A DNA stretch of 64,000 nucleotides from Mesobacillus subterraneus. GTDB lineage: Bacteria > Bacillota > Bacilli > Bacillales > Cytobacillaceae. The stretch lies in the NCBI RefSeq assembly GCF_020524355.2, contig NZ_CP129019.1, forward strand, positions 2,356,001 to 2,420,000. Direction: 5' to 3'. The notes beneath the pieces were generated by a model. That model had not been told where the DNA came from and did not search any database. It saw only the letters and a program-made list of their open reading frames with translations. A program made the position numbers and the translations under genes. This document shows positions 63,443-64,000 of the stretch, in pieces (positions within the stretch are counted from its first letter, which is position 1; the number at the start of each line of letters is the position of its first letter).

Positions 63443-64000
63443 TTAAATTCTTCTTCTAAGGACATGAAAACTGAACTTGTCGGCTTTAAAGTAATTGACC
63501 GAATAAAGAATTGGAACATCGTTATCGTCGAAATGCATCTGCTTCAACACGAGCAGTGCTGTTTCCGGATCGCATTCAAGGATGGGTGAAATCTTCTCAT
63601 GATAGCCTATTGGCTCGATTTGGGCTACTGCATATGTCACCTTTCGGTTTGATTTCACCTCAAGAAGATGAAGCAATGACTCATCCTCAAAAGAGTAATC
63701 TTCCGTCAGGATGCTTGCCGGGATCTTATCCAGACAATAGACAACAGGTTCACCATTTGCAGTTCTGACCCTTTCGACGAGTGTGATTTCATCATCAAGC
63801 GAGCATGAAAAACGACGAATATCTTCTTCGGTTGGCCCAGTAGTCGTTGAGTTTAAGAAGATTGTTCCAGGCTTCATTCCTGCCTGCTCAATCATGCCCG
63901 TCACGCTGTTAAGCTGTTCAATACCTGATTCAAACAATGGTTTGGCATTGACAAAGGTTCCTACACCATGCCTGCGAACGATGACGTTTTCTTCTTCAAG
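63443..64000 (-). CDS. ymfC: GntR-family transcriptional regulator YmfC (partial, C-terminal part)
   Basis: Cut by the right window edge; 185 residues are visible. The fragment begins [22 protein letters not shown], the wing end of a GntR helix-turn-helix, and continues as a UTRA ligand-binding domain ([52 protein letters not shown]). Regulators of this HutC subfamily sense small ligands such as sugars or nucleosides. It is just upstream of nupN in the same direction and may control it, an inference from position. In B. subtilis ymfC lies at the same place in the arc. Confidence 0.88.
   Translation of the reverse strand, partial: LEEENVIVRRHGVGTFVNAKPLFESGIEQLNSVTGMIEQAGMKPGTIFLNSTTTGPTEEDIRRFSCSLDDEITLVERVRTANGEPVVYCLDKIPASILTEDYSFEDESLLHLLEVKSNRKVTYAVAQIEPIGYHEKISPILECDPETALLVLKQMHFDDNDVPILYSVNYFKADKFSFHVLRRRI

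Overview
The window reads as a chromosomal segment of a low-to-moderate GC, spore-forming member of the Bacillaceae close to Bacillus/Mesobacillus. This rests on cotE, spoVS, spoVK, mreBH, ricA/ymcA, hfq, degradosome RNase Y, strong AGGAGG ribosome sites and a gene order that follows the Bacillus subtilis arc ymfC - ymfFHIJKM - pgsA - cinA - recA - rny - ymdB - spoVS - miaB - ricA - cotE - mutS - mutL - miaA - hfq - spoVK - hflX - ynbB - glnR - glnA. Nearly all genes lie on the minus strand. Only a TRIC-type membrane protein, mreBH and a polyferredoxin gene lie on the plus strand.

Layout from left to right: (1) 1-8790, an aerobic phenylacetate degradation cluster: paaK, paaABCD, an EthD-like gene, paaF, paaG, an aldehyde dehydrogenase, then paaH and a thiolase cut by the window edge. 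(2) 9200-18300, glnA/glnR, ynbB, hflX, a TRIC protein, a STAS-domain sensor, a small glutaredoxin, spoVK and hfq. (3) 18310-26494, miaA, mreBH, a nested cluster of palindromic repeats, a small membrane protein, mutL and mutS. (4) 26939-36972, a roughly 10 kb accessory block between mutS and cotE. It holds an NreBC-like two-component system, a DnaD-like small protein with a 48-residue companion, a Nudix protein, an unknown protein, and a molybdopterin (polysulfide/thiosulfate/DMSO reductase type) respiratory operon with TorD chaperone, a tiny Spo0E-like ORF and a divergent polyferredoxin. (5) 36979-56972, conserved core genes: cotE, ricA, miaB, 2-oxoacid:ferredoxin oxidoreductase, a dipeptidase, spoVS, a tandem hairpin array, ymdB, rny, recA, cinA, pgsA, rodZ-like, ymfK, ymfJ, ymfI, ymfH and ymfF. 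(6) 57161-64000, a membrane diguanylate cyclase, a BMP-type nucleoside ABC transporter (nupNOPQ) and a GntR regulator cut by the edge.

Six genes (glnR, ynbB, recA, pgsA, nupP, nupO) are frameshifted in the sequence as given. Five carry one or two extra bases in homopolymer runs and pgsA carries a 5-bp tandem duplication. Removing these restores full-length conserved proteins, so they look like sequence errors rather than biology, although this cannot be proved from the text alone.

The most distinctive non-genic content is a family of roughly 117-bp palindromic repeats, with degenerate and nested copies, and a six-unit array of about 53-bp hairpin repeats upstream of spoVS. Regulatory sites that match known boxes include a GlnR operator with a consensus sigma-A promoter at glnRA, a LexA box at recA, an FNR-like box in the respiratory block and a CodY-like box at nupN. 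No CRISPR array, rRNA, intact tRNA, transposase or prophage gene was seen.
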